The position numbers and the translations under genes are program-made. DNA of 64,000 bases from Eggerthella sinensis (lineage in GTDB: Bacteria > Actinomycetota > Coriobacteriia > Coriobacteriales > Eggerthellaceae), in contig NZ_PPTT01000017.1 of the NCBI RefSeq assembly GCF_003339815.1, forward strand, positions 22,768-86,767, in the 5' to 3' direction. Shown here piece by piece: positions 8,965-16,842 of the stretch (position 1 is the first letter of the stretch; each line of letters opens with the position of its first letter). The notes under the pieces were generated by a model. It did no database searches and had not been told where the DNA came from. It saw nothing but the letters and a program-made list of their open reading frames with translations.

Positions 8965-9989
8965 ACATCCCCGTTTTGAGCGCTGCCGAGCTGAAGCAGC
9001 TGCTTACCATGGACGAGGTCATCGCCGGCGTCGAGACGGTCTACCGCCTGAAAGCGCAGAGCGAAACGGACGTGTGGCCCCACGTGTGCCACCGTTTCAC
9101 CGGCGAGCACGAGGGCGTCATGGACATCAAGTCCGGCGCGATTGGCGGGACGGTGCGCCTGCACGGCGCCAAGCTGCTCAACACGTTTTGGGGCAACGCC
9201 GCGCGGAACCTGCCGACGTTCACCGGGCTGCTCATGCTGTTCGACGCAACCACGGGGCTGCCCCTCGGCATCATGGACGCCTCCTACATCACCTGCATGC
9301 GCACCGGCGCATCGGGCGCCCTCGGCATCAAAGCGTTCGCGCGTGCGGACGCCTCCCGCCTGTTCGTCATGGGCGCGGGAAAGCAGGCCGTCTTCCAAAT
9401 CGCCGCCACGTTGACGCTCCTGCCCCAATTCACCACCGTCGTCATCGGCGACCCGCGCTCGGACGAGCAGGCCGAACGCTTTGCCGCCTCGCTGCCCCAT
9501 CGCCTGGCGTCGGAGTTCAACGTGCAGGGTTTGGACGGCGTCGCCTTCCGCGCGGCGCGGCAGGACACCATGGCCGACCTCGTGCGCGGCAGCGACGCCA
9601 TCATCACCATTACGCCCGCAACGCAGCCCCTCATCCCAGACGAGTGGGTGGCGCCGGGCACGCACCTTAGCTGCGTCGGCGCCGACATGCCGGGCAAGGA
9701 GGAAGTCGACCCCGCCCTGTTCAAACGCGCTCGTGTGTTCGCCGACGACCTCGAGCAGTGCAGCCACATCGGCGAGATGGAGCTGCCCCTCGCGCAGGGC
9801 GTCATCAGCCGCGACGACGTCGTCGGCGAAATAGGCGACGTGCTGCAGGGCACCATTCCCGGGCGCATGGGCAACGACGACGTGACGCTGTTCGACGCGA
9901 CCGGCCTCGCCCTGCTCGACCTCATCACCGCGAAGCAGGCCGTCGATCGAGCCGCCGCAGCTCGCTTGGGGCAGCAGGTGGAAATCTAG
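8961..9989 (+). CDS. Ornithine cyclodeaminase/mu-crystallin family protein
   Basis: A 342-residue NAD(P)-dependent enzyme of the ornithine cyclodeaminase/mu-crystallin family. It has the N-terminal substrate region with DIKSGAIGG and GAKLLNTFWGN, GLLMLFDATTGLPLGIMDA, the catalytic-region TCMRTGASGALGIKAFAR, and the Rossmann motif LFVMGAGKQAVFQ near 134-147. Members deaminate ornithine to proline, dehydrogenate alanine, or reduce cyclic imines (ketimine reductase). The start overlaps the aminotransferase stop (ATGA), with AGGAGG immediately upstream. With pxp genes on both sides, a role in converting five-carbon cyclic amino acids (proline, pyrroline or oxoproline) is plausible but unproven. 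Confidence 0.9.
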   Translation: MNIPVLSAAELKQLLTMDEVIAGVETVYRLKAQSETDVWPHVCHRFTGEHEGVMDIKSGAIGGTVRLHGAKLLNTFWGNAARNLPTFTGLLMLFDATTGLPLGIMDASYITCMRTGASGALGIKAFARADASRLFVMGAGKQAVFQIAATLTLLPQFTTVVIGDPRSDEQAERFAASLPHRLASEFNVQGLDGVAFRAARQDTMADLVRGSDAIITITPATQPLIPDEWVAPGTHLSCVGADMPGKEEVDPALFKRARVFADDLEQCSHIGEMELPLAQGVISRDDVVGEIGDVLQGTIPGRMGNDDVTLFDATGLALLDLITAKQAVDRAAAARLGQQVEI

Positions 9990-10064
9990 GGAAAGGATCG
10001 CGTGGGTCGCGCGCGTTGTTTTACAATGGAGGGCAAACGAGCGACGGAAGACGAAAGGCTGCCT

Positions 10065-10829
10065 ATGTATCGCATCGACTTGAACAGCGACCTCGGCGAG
10101 AGCTTCGGGCGGTACACGCTGGGGCTGGACGACCAAATCATCCCGCTCGTGTCGAGCGCGAACGTCGCGTGCGGGCAGCATGCGGGCGATCCCATGGTCA
10201 TGCGCACCACGGTGGGCATGGCGAAGGACGCGGGCATCGCCATCGGCGCGCACCCGGGGTACCCCGACCTGCAAGGCTTCGGCCGTCGCGACATGAGCCT
10301 GTCGCCCGACGAGGCCTACTCCTACATGCTGTACCAGATTGGCGCGCTGCAGGCGTTCTGCACCGCCCAGGGCGTGCGGCTTGCGCACGTGAAGCCGCAC
10401 GGGCAGCTGTACAACCACGCCGCCGTCGACCCCGAGTTGGCGTCCGCGCTTGCGCAGGCCGTGCGCGACATGGACCCCACGTTGGTGCTGGTGGGTTTGG
10501 CGAACAGCGCGCTGGTGGACGAGGGCCGCAAGCTGGGCCTGGTCACGGCCGAGGAGTTCTTCGCCGACCGCAACTACACCGACGAAGGGCGCCTCGTGAG
10601 CCGCAACGACCCCGCCGCGCTCATCCGCGACGAGCAGGAGGCCATCGATCGCGTGAAGCACGCCATCCGCGAAGGCGGCGTGCTGTCCGTCACGGGCAAG
10701 CTGGTCGACCTGCACCCCGACACGCTGTGCGTGCACGGCGACTCCCCCACTGCGCTCGCGTTCGTCAGCCGCATCCGCCACGAGCTCGAACAAGACGACA
10801 TAGCCATCAAAGCAGTCGGCGCGGAATAG
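10065..10829 (+). CDS. pxpA: 5-oxoprolinase subunit PxpA (LamB/YcsF family)
   Basis: A 254-residue member of the LamB/YcsF family, standard length. The N-terminus RIDLNSDLGESFGRY is the family signature, followed by SSANVACGQHAGDP, IGAHPGYPDLQGFGRR, LAHVKPHGQLYNHA and LHPDTLCVHGD. It is the third subunit of the PxpABC 5-oxoprolinase. It is separated from pxpBC by about 6.3 kb holding accBC, the YcsI-like gene, pucR and the aminotransferase pair, so the enzyme is encoded in two blocks. An upstream in-frame ATG exists at 10002, but the ATG at 10065 fits the conserved N-terminus. A long hairpin follows the gene. Confidence 0.93.
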   Translation: MYRIDLNSDLGESFGRYTLGLDDQIIPLVSSANVACGQHAGDPMVMRTTVGMAKDAGIAIGAHPGYPDLQGFGRRDMSLSPDEAYSYMLYQIGALQAFCTAQGVRLAHVKPHGQLYNHAAVDPELASALAQAVRDMDPTLVLVGLANSALVDEGRKLGLVTAEEFFADRNYTDEGRLVSRNDPAALIRDEQEAIDRVKHAIREGGVLSVTGKLVDLHPDTLCVHGDSPTALAFVSRIRHELEQDDIAIKAVGAE

Positions 10830-10847
10830 CGCCCGATTCCCATCGCA

Positions 10848-10921
10848 TTCGCCACACGCGCTGTCGCCCGATACGTACGGTTTTGGCTTCAAAACCGTAC
10901 GTATCGGGCGACAGTGGCGAA
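10848..10921. terminator. Long hairpin after pxpA
   Basis: CTGTCGCCCGATACGTACGG plus TTTT (10861-10884) pairs perfectly over 24 bp with 10891-10914, leaving the 6-nt loop GGCTTC. Beyond it TTCGCCA (10848-10854) pairs with TGGCGAA (10915-10921), with a 6-nt bulge on one side. The stem is much longer than a usual intrinsic terminator and has no T-tract outside it. It separates pxpA from the convergent flavoprotein A gene and may be a bidirectional terminator or a palindromic repeat. Confidence 0.6.
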
Positions 10922-11008
10922 CGGAGCGGCCCCGCGCGAGGGAGGGAGGGGCGCGGGGCCGGAGATGGGAGGCGCCGTCGTTCTGGCACCTCCCCGGATG
11001 AATGCAGC

Positions 11009-12691
11009 TTACTTGGCGGCGAGCGCCTTGCCAATCATGCGCGCGAACGTCACCGAGCGGCCGCAGCAGTTGCCCGTGGACATGTTCGGGTACGTGTGCG
11101 CGTAGTACGAGCCCGAGTCGACGCCCGTCACGTACAGGCCCTCGATGGCCTTGCCTTCGTCGTCAACCGCCTGGAAGTTCTCGTTGATGGTGATGCCGTC
11201 GAGCGTGCACAGCATGTAGCCCGAGGTGCGCACGCCGTAGAACGGCGCCGTGCGAATGGCGGACAGGCGGAAGGGCTCCTTGCCGAAGTCGGGGTCCACC
11301 TGGTTGTCGAAGTTCTCGTTCTGGCGATCCACCGTCTTCTTGAGGTTCTCGGCCGGGATGCCCAGGCCCTTCGCCAGCTCTTCGATGGTGTCGGCCTTCA
11401 CGATGTAGCCCTGCTCGAGCAGGCCCTCGTTGATGCCCTGCGAGCCTTCGAGCGTGATGTTCGTGGGAGCGCCGTTCTCGAAGGGGTACACGCGCGCGCA
11501 GCCGTGGATGTCGAACTGCTCGAGGTACTTCGCGTAGTCCGAGTCCCAAATGTCCACGATGGTGTGATGCGGCTGCGTGAGCCCCGCGTTCAGGATGTAG
11601 TCGTACGGGCCGGACTCGTTGGCGAAGCGCTCGCCGTTGAGGTTCACCTTGAGCCAGGGGTTCGAGCCCATCCAGAACAGCGAGCCCGTGGTTTGCGAGC
11701 CGCCGAACTCGTCCGGCTTCACGGCAACACGGTCGAACACCATGGCCGTGTGCACCTCGTCCATGTGAGCGCCCGCCCACAGGCAGGACTTGATGCCGTC
11801 GCCCGTGGTGCCGTCGATGGCGATGGACAGCGAGTACTTGTCCATGGTCTGCGGCTGCAGCGCCTTGAGCATGTCCTCGTTGCGCGCATAGCCGCCCGTG
11901 CACACCACGGTGCCCTTGCTGGCGTTGATCTTGATGTAGCCGTCGGAGCCCTTCGCGATGGCACCGGTCACCTTGCCGTCTTCATGCAGCAGCTTCACGA
12001 GCGGCGTGGTGAAGCGGAAGTCCACGCCCACCTTCTTGGCGTAGTCGCCCAGCACGATCTTGCCGTTCGTCACGTCCTTGAGGCCCGCGAACTCAGCATC
12101 GGCCGGCCAGCTGGGGATGTGTCCCGTGGCCCAGTGCTTGTAGATGGTGGGCTGCGCGTCGTTGGCCGCTTCGAAGAACAGCTGGAAGCCGGCCTCCTCC
12201 AGACGATCCTGGTACCAGTCGATGGCCTCGCCGGAGTTCTGCGCCCAAATATGGTAGAGGCGCGGGTTGCAGTAGCCGTCGGCGTAGCGCATCAGGTCGT
12301 TGCAGATTTCGTTCTCGTCGATTTCGCAGCCGGCTTCCTTCTGCAAGCGGCTGTTGATCGAACCCAGGTTGTCGCGCACGCCGCCGCCGATGGCAGCCTT
12401 CTCCAGGCACACCACCTTGGCGCCCTCTTCAGCAGCCGAGCATGCGGCGAACAGGCCGGACGTGCCGGCACCGCACACGAGCACCTCGGTGTCGATGGTC
12501 TCGACGATTTTGTCTTCGGGGATTTCAGGTTCTTCGCCCAGCCAGTCGTTCACGGCGGCAGCGGCCTGATCTTCCTTCGTCGGTGCAGCCGCGGGCGAGC
12601 AGCCCGCCAAGCCGGCGCCTGCAAGCGCGGCAGCCGTAGCTCCCAAGCCCAAGAATGCGCGGCGGCTCAATCCTTTATTCGTGTCCTTCAT
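11009..12691 (-). CDS. Flavoprotein A: Tat-exported FAD-dependent reductase (fumarate/urocanate reductase family)
   Basis: A 560-residue protein. Residues 8-34 combine a twin-arginine motif (SRRAFLGLG) with a lipobox (GLAGC, Cys about 34), so it should leave by Tat and be lipid-anchored outside the membrane. The FAD-binding dinucleotide fold begins at DTEVLVCGAGTSGLFAA, and the C-terminal FAD segment is GLYVTGVDSGSYY. It belongs to the fumarate reductase/succinate dehydrogenase flavoprotein family and has no haem domain, so electrons must come from a separate carrier. The substrate is unknown; relatives reduce unsaturated acids, urocanate and dietary or drug compounds. The ATG at 12691 has AGGAAGGGGAG upstream; the divergent LuxR gene is the likely regulator. 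Confidence 0.88.
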   Translation of the reverse strand: MKDTNKGLSRRAFLGLGATAAALAGAGLAGCSPAAAPTKEDQAAAAVNDWLGEEPEIPEDKIVETIDTEVLVCGAGTSGLFAACSAAEEGAKVVCLEKAAIGGGVRDNLGSINSRLQKEAGCEIDENEICNDLMRYADGYCNPRLYHIWAQNSGEAIDWYQDRLEEAGFQLFFEAANDAQPTIYKHWATGHIPSWPADAEFAGLKDVTNGKIVLGDYAKKVGVDFRFTTPLVKLLHEDGKVTGAIAKGSDGYIKINASKGTVVCTGGYARNEDMLKALQPQTMDKYSLSIAIDGTTGDGIKSCLWAGAHMDEVHTAMVFDRVAVKPDEFGGSQTTGSLFWMGSNPWLKVNLNGERFANESGPYDYILNAGLTQPHHTIVDIWDSDYAKYLEQFDIHGCARVYPFENGAPTNITLEGSQGINEGLLEQGYIVKADTIEELAKGLGIPAENLKKTVDRQNENFDNQVDPDFGKEPFRLSAIRTAPFYGVRTSGYMLCTLDGITINENFQAVDDEGKAIEGLYVTGVDSGSYYAHTYPNMSTGNCCGRSVTFARMIGKALAAK

Positions 12692-12788
12692 GGTACTCCC
12701 CTTCCTCTGGTGTGTATCGCCGACGCGCCGCAGCGCATCGGGTGGAACGCCCTCAACTCTACGGAAAACGAGGGTGAAAAGCGTCACG

Positions 12789-12818
12789 CGACCCGAGTGA
12801 AGCCCCTCATACGGGTCG
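12789..12818. promoter_or_regulatory. Dyad in the flavoprotein A/LuxR divergent region
   Basis: CGACCCG (12789-12795) and CGGGTCG (12812-12818) are inverted 7-bp arms with a 16-bp spacer, in the 228-bp region between the two divergent genes. GGGTGA occurs twice nearby (about 12772 and 12818). A plausible operator for the neighbouring LuxR regulator, but GC-rich arms of this length also arise by chance. Confidence 0.3.
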
Positions 12819-12919
12819 GGTGATTTTGCCCTCCGTCGCCTCGTGAACCGGCCGCTCCTGCTAGAATGGCCCCTTGGAAACACCGCACGATGCGAGTCCG
12901 GGGAGGGGATGTGAGCATC

Positions 12920-14392
12920 ATGGCTGTCGCGTTCCCGCATACCGCATCGGCGTCTTCGCCGACGCCCGCGCCCGCGAGCCCGCAGCGTTTTCTCGCGTGC
13001 ACCGTTGCGCTCATGGGCTCGTTCATTGGGTACTGGCTGCTGAACTACAGCGCCTTCCCCCTGTTCGACCCCGTATACCTGTGGACGCGCGAAGCGAGCG
13101 CCGTCGTGGGCGGCATCACGCTCACTGCGCTTGCGTTCGCGTCGTATTGGTATCCGCGCCTGTTCGCGAGCCGCCGGTTTCTTGCGGCCACCGTGTCGAC
13201 CATGGTGGTGGGGTCGCTCGTGATGACGGCGGGCATCTTCGCGCCGTTGCCGGCCGTGCTCGTGTGCGGCGCGGCGCTGGTCACGGTGGGCACGGGGTTG
13301 GCGAACATCATCGTGGGCATCGGCTGCATCGGGCTCGATATGCGGCGGCTCGGCATCAGCGTGACCTTGGCCTACGTGCTGGCGTATGCCCTGCGCGGGG
13401 CGTTCGCGCTGCTGCCGTGGGGCGTGAACCTTGCACTGTTCTGCATCATTCCGCTGCTCACCGTGCTTATCATGGCGCCGTACGCGCGCCCGCTGTTCAA
13501 CCAGGTATACGCGGAGGGCTCGCCGGCGCAGGCGGCGGTCACCGCGCCGTCGTCGTTTCTGCCGTTCGGCCATCAGCTGTTCATCACGCTGCTGCTGTTC
13601 CGCTTCATCTACGGCTACACGCTCACGTTCGGCGAGGTGGGACGCGTGCCGCTGCTGGCGCTGGAAGCGCTTGTGCCCCTCGGTCTCGTGCTGGCCTACG
13701 TGGTGCTCAACCGCAAGGATTTCTCGCCCGACGCGTTTTTCCAGCTGTCCATCCTGTGCTCGGTGGCGGGATTTCTCATGGTGTCCATCGTCACGGCGAA
13801 CGGCTCGCTGGTGAGCACGCTGCTGTCGTGCGGCACCGGTTTCTTCGAGATTCTCATGTACTTCGTGCTCATCGCGCTGGGGGCAAAGAACACGGTGAGC
13901 GCATTGCCCCTGTTCGCTTGGGGCAGCGCGATGGCGTCATGGGGCACGCTGCTCGGCGCGAACTTCGGGCGCTTCACGAACGCCATGGCTGCCGACGCCA
14001 CCATGCCGTCCATCATCTCGGCCTGCATCGTGTTCGGCATCGTGGCGTACGTGGTGCTCGTGCAGAAGTCGTTCAGCTTCTCGCAAACCATCCAGGGCAT
14101 CACGCCGCTTGCGCCGCTCGTGTCCGCGCACGCCGCCGACGCCAACGCGGACGCCGACAGCCCGCTGTCCCCCGTCGCCGATCGGTGCGCGGCCATCGGG
14201 AAAGCGGCCGGGCTCACCGATCGCGAGCAGGAGATTTTCGAGTATCTGGCGCGCGGACGCAACGTCCGCTTCATTCAGGACGAGCTCACCGTGTCGTACA
14301 ACACGGTGAAGACCCACGTCAGCCACATTTACGCGAAGCTCGACGTGCACTCGCACCAGGAGCTGATCGACCTGGTGGAGCGCCCGTCGTAG
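12920..14392 (+). CDS. LuxR-type regulator with multi-pass membrane N-terminus
   Basis: A 490-residue protein with about twelve hydrophobic segments over residues 20-400 and a C-terminal LuxR helix-turn-helix: GLTDREQEIFEYLARGRN, then FIQDELTVSYNTVKTHVSHI and YAKLDVHSHQELIDLV. It looks like a one-component membrane sensor that binds DNA from the membrane. It is divergent from flavoprotein A, the probable target. The ATG at 12920 is chosen; an in-frame GTG at 12911 is closer to the GGGAGGGG sequence than a good ribosome binding site would be. The ligand is unknown; the membrane domain resembles a transporter-like bundle rather than a known sensor domain. Confidence 0.87.
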   Translation: MAVAFPHTASASSPTPAPASPQRFLACTVALMGSFIGYWLLNYSAFPLFDPVYLWTREASAVVGGITLTALAFASYWYPRLFASRRFLAATVSTMVVGSLVMTAGIFAPLPAVLVCGAALVTVGTGLANIIVGIGCIGLDMRRLGISVTLAYVLAYALRGAFALLPWGVNLALFCIIPLLTVLIMAPYARPLFNQVYAEGSPAQAAVTAPSSFLPFGHQLFITLLLFRFIYGYTLTFGEVGRVPLLALEALVPLGLVLAYVVLNRKDFSPDAFFQLSILCSVAGFLMVSIVTANGSLVSTLLSCGTGFFEILMYFVLIALGAKNTVSALPLFAWGSAMASWGTLLGANFGRFTNAMAADATMPSIISACIVFGIVAYVVLVQKSFSFSQTIQGITPLAPLVSAHAADANADADSPLSPVADRCAAIGKAAGLTDREQEIFEYLARGRNVRFIQDELTVSYNTVKTHVSHIYAKLDVHSHQELIDLVERPS

Positions 14393-14398
14393 CGTGCG

Positions 14399-15178
14399 TT
14401 ATTCGGCGGCTTGCGCCGTGGCCGCCTGTGCCGCCTCGTCGATGCAGCGCAGCGCGTTGAGGGAGCGCGGGTAGCCGATGTACGGCAAGCACTGCGACAC
14501 CACCTTGATGAGGAAGGCGCGGTCGTTGCCCACGCGCATGTTGGCCTGCGCATGGCTCACAACCTGCGGCTCGCACCCGCCCTGCGCGATGAGCAGGCAG
14601 AACGTGATCATCTCACGCTGCGCGTCATCGAGGCCGGTGCGCGTGTAGTAGTCGCCGAAGCAGTTTTCGGCCAACCAGCGGTTGATGTGGCGCGTCTCCT
14701 CGGGACCCGACTGGTAGAAGTCGGCCATGTGCGGGCCGAACAGGTCCACCTGCTTCTGCGCGCCGGCCTCAAGACGCGTGTCCATGGTGGTGGTTGCCTG
14801 CCCCTCGAGCGGCAGCGTCACCAGGCGATGCTCCAGCAGCTCGTTCACCGCGTACAGGAAGGGCAGCATGCGCCCCATGCCCACGTACGGCGTGGACTGG
14901 TAGACGAGCTCCTTCACCTCAACCGGGGTGACGCCCACGTTGAATGCGCCCTTCACCATAGCCTTGAACAGGTCGGTTGCCTGGCTGCCGATGAGGGCGG
15001 CCAGAATTGCCATGAGGCGCGTGCGGTCGTCCAGGTCGTCGCTTGCCGGCACCTCGCCGAAGGCGAAGTTGTCCATGCGCTCGACGAATTCGGGATCGGT
15101 GCTCATCAGCGGCGAATCGAACCCGGGGAAGAGGCGGCAGCGGTAGGCGTGCGCTTGTTCGTTGATGGTTTCGTTCAT
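14399..15178 (-). CDS. Carboxymuconolactone decarboxylase-family protein, two-domain
   Basis: A 259-residue protein with two carboxymuconolactone decarboxylase/AhpD-like repeats: ILAALIGSQATDLFKAMVKG with GVTPVEVKELVYQSTPYVGMGR, then EMITFCLLIAQGGCEPQVVS with HAQANMRVGNDRAFLIKVVSQC and LPYIGYPRSLNAL. The AhpD CxxC is not present (only one Cys before the His), so peroxidase activity is unlikely; members act as lactone decarboxylases or have unknown roles. It lies 6 bp from the convergent LuxR gene. The ATG at 15178 is preceded by AAAAAGGAG; an upstream in-frame start would lack a ribosome binding site. Function here is not known. Confidence 0.82.
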   Translation of the reverse strand: MNETINEQAHAYRCRLFPGFDSPLMSTDPEFVERMDNFAFGEVPASDDLDDRTRLMAILAALIGSQATDLFKAMVKGAFNVGVTPVEVKELVYQSTPYVGMGRMLPFLYAVNELLEHRLVTLPLEGQATTTMDTRLEAGAQKQVDLFGPHMADFYQSGPEETRHINRWLAENCFGDYYTRTGLDDAQREMITFCLLIAQGGCEPQVVSHAQANMRVGNDRAFLIKVVSQCLPYIGYPRSLNALRCIDEAAQAATAQAAE

Positions 15179-15346
15179 GCTCGTGCTCCTTTTTCTCATG
15201 CTTGTCACGCTCGTTGTATCGAGGTCATCATACCGCTTGGAGTGGGCTCCACGTCAACTGTTATTGAAAAAGCAACATTTGGGGAGAAGGGAGGGAGGAG
15301 TGCGGGGACAAGGGGAGCCGCGAGCCCGCCCGCCCCCATAAACACG

Positions 15347-15376
15347 CGAGGGCCTCTGCAAACGCGGAGGCCCTCG
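15347..15376 (-). terminator. Terminator after the molybdoenzyme operon
   Basis: CGAGGGCCTC (15347-15356) pairs with GAGGCCCTCG (15367-15376), a perfect 10-bp stem with a 10-nt loop, 23 bp past the stop of the PsrC/NrfD-like gene in its direction of transcription. The following bases are only moderately T-rich. It most likely ends the operon 20633 to 15400. Confidence 0.65.
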
Positions 15377-15399
15377 TTACGCGCTTACGGCACCGCCCC

Positions 15400-16293
15400 C
15401 TACAGCATGGGCACCACCATGGTGAGCGGCAGCGCGGCCACCACCACGAGGTAGCGCAGCAGGAAGCCGCCCACGAGCACGCCGGCGTCGGACGCGGCGC
15501 TGATCCAGTGGGCCTTGCGGCTTTCCTCGAACTCCTTCGGGCTGAAGAACAGCAGCCACGTCTCGAGCGCCGTCGGCAGCACGAGGCCGACGGCCACGAA
15601 GCCGATCCAGAACAGCGGCGCGTGCTGGCCCACCAGCAGGGACATCACCGAGTTCCAGCCGGCGGTCGAGTTCGTGCACGTGACGAACATGAGCGCGGCG
15701 ACCAGCACGAGCTCGATGACGGGCAGGCAGAAGTGGAACTTCTTGAGCACGCCCACGCGGTTGAACTCGTCGGCATGCTTGAAGATGCCGACGAGCAGCA
15801 CCGACGCCGCGCCGGTGGACACCGCCGACACGAGGAACAGGATGGGCAGCAGCGCGTTGTTCCACAGCGGGAACGTCTTGCACACGCCCAGCAGGGCGCC
15901 GGTGTACATGGCCACGGCCACGCCGAACGCCACGCCGAGGACGTCGAGCCACACCGGCACGCGCTTCTTCATGAAGTCGAGCGCCACCACGACGAGCGAG
16001 ATCACGGTGAAGCCGCCGAGGAACACGACGCCCCAGGTCATGACCGACCCGAAGTTCGTGAGCAGCAGCGCGAAGCGCAGCGGGTTCATGAGGCCCGCCT
16101 TGGCGTCGAACATCAGCAGGCACAGGCCCACGATCACGACGATGGGCGCGATAAGGTGCCCGATCCTGCGCATCGACACGGCCTCGGGATGCCGCCAACC
16201 CAGGAAGGCCGAGGTCACGAACGCGCCGCCGCCGAGACCGGCGAGGAACAGGTACCATGCGATGATGGCGCCCCAAATAGGTTCAAACGTCAT
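15400..16293 (-). CDS. NrfD/PsrC-type membrane anchor of a molybdoenzyme
   Basis: A 297-residue integral membrane protein with eight to nine hydrophobic segments. The N-terminus PIWGAIIAWYLFLAGLGGGAF is the NrfD/PsrC hallmark and the charged loop SMRRIGHLIAP follows the first helix. This subunit anchors the catalytic and iron-sulfur subunits outside the membrane and exchanges electrons with the quinone pool. It is the last gene of the operon, 6 bp after the PsrB-like gene. Together with the two preceding genes it gives the classic PsrABC/PhsABC three-subunit layout. No haem-binding motif is evident, as expected for this family. Confidence 0.92.
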   Translation of the reverse strand: MTFEPIWGAIIAWYLFLAGLGGGAFVTSAFLGWRHPEAVSMRRIGHLIAPIVVIVGLCLLMFDAKAGLMNPLRFALLLTNFGSVMTWGVVFLGGFTVISLVVVALDFMKKRVPVWLDVLGVAFGVAVAMYTGALLGVCKTFPLWNNALLPILFLVSAVSTGAASVLLVGIFKHADEFNRVGVLKKFHFCLPVIELVLVAALMFVTCTNSTAGWNSVMSLLVGQHAPLFWIGFVAVGLVLPTALETWLLFFSPKEFEESRKAHWISAASDAGVLVGGFLLRYLVVVAALPLTMVVPML

Positions 16294-16299
16294 CGTTCA

Positions 16300-16842
16300 T
16301 CACCTCACGTAGAATACTTTTGCTTTGGTCAGGTCGCCCGCGATGGGCTGGGCGTTGGTCGCGACGATCTCCCGGGAGACGTCGCTGTCCGGGTCGTCGA
16401 GGTCGCCGAACATGCGCGCGCCCGTCAGGCAGGCCTCCACGCACGAGCACATCTTCGTGCCCGTCTCCTCCGCCGACACCGTGCAGAAGCGGCACTTGTC
16501 GACGGCGCCCGTCTCGACGTTGCGCACGCGCACCTGGTACGGGCACGCCGCCATGCAGTACAAACAGCCGATGCAGCGGCCGTGGTCCACGCCCACGATG
16601 CCGTCCGCGCCGACGAAGGCGGCGCCGGTCGGGCACACCGACACGCACGGGGCGTCCTCGCAGTGCATGCACTGCAAAGGCACGGTCTCCACCCGCACGT
16701 TCGGGTACGCGCCGATCTCGCGCTCCTCGTAGCGGATGAAGTCCTCGGTGGGCAGCAGGTCGTTCTGGCGCTGGCAGGCCACGCGGCACGCGTAGCAGCC
16801 GATGCACTTCTTCGTATTGATGAGCATTCCGTAGCGAGCCAT
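16300..16842 (-). CDS. Four-cluster ferredoxin subunit (PsrB/DmsB family)
   Basis: A 180-residue DmsB/PsrB-type electron-transfer protein with Cys sets for four [4Fe-4S] clusters: CIGCYACRVACQ near 14-25, CMHCEDAPCVSVCP near 60-73, CIGCLYCMAACPYQ near 93-106 and CRFC...CSCVEAC near 118-140. It has no signal peptide of its own, as usual for a subunit carried across by its Tat-bearing partner. Its start overlaps the stop of the catalytic-subunit gene (TAATG), so translation is coupled, and it ends 6 bp before the membrane subunit gene. It passes electrons between the quinone-linked anchor and the molybdopterin subunit. Confidence 0.93.
   Translation of the reverse strand: MARYGMLINTKKCIGCYACRVACQRQNDLLPTEDFIRYEEREIGAYPNVRVETVPLQCMHCEDAPCVSVCPTGAAFVGADGIVGVDHGRCIGCLYCMAACPYQVRVRNVETGAVDKCRFCTVSAEETGTKMCSCVEACLTGARMFGDLDDPDSDVSREIVATNAQPIAGDLTKAKVFYVR

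Noticed and set aside
12755..12830. CACCCG-type motif shared between the promoter regions of flavoproteins A, B and D
   Set aside because: A six-base GC-rich word is expected often by chance at this base composition, and orientation and spacing differ between the loci.
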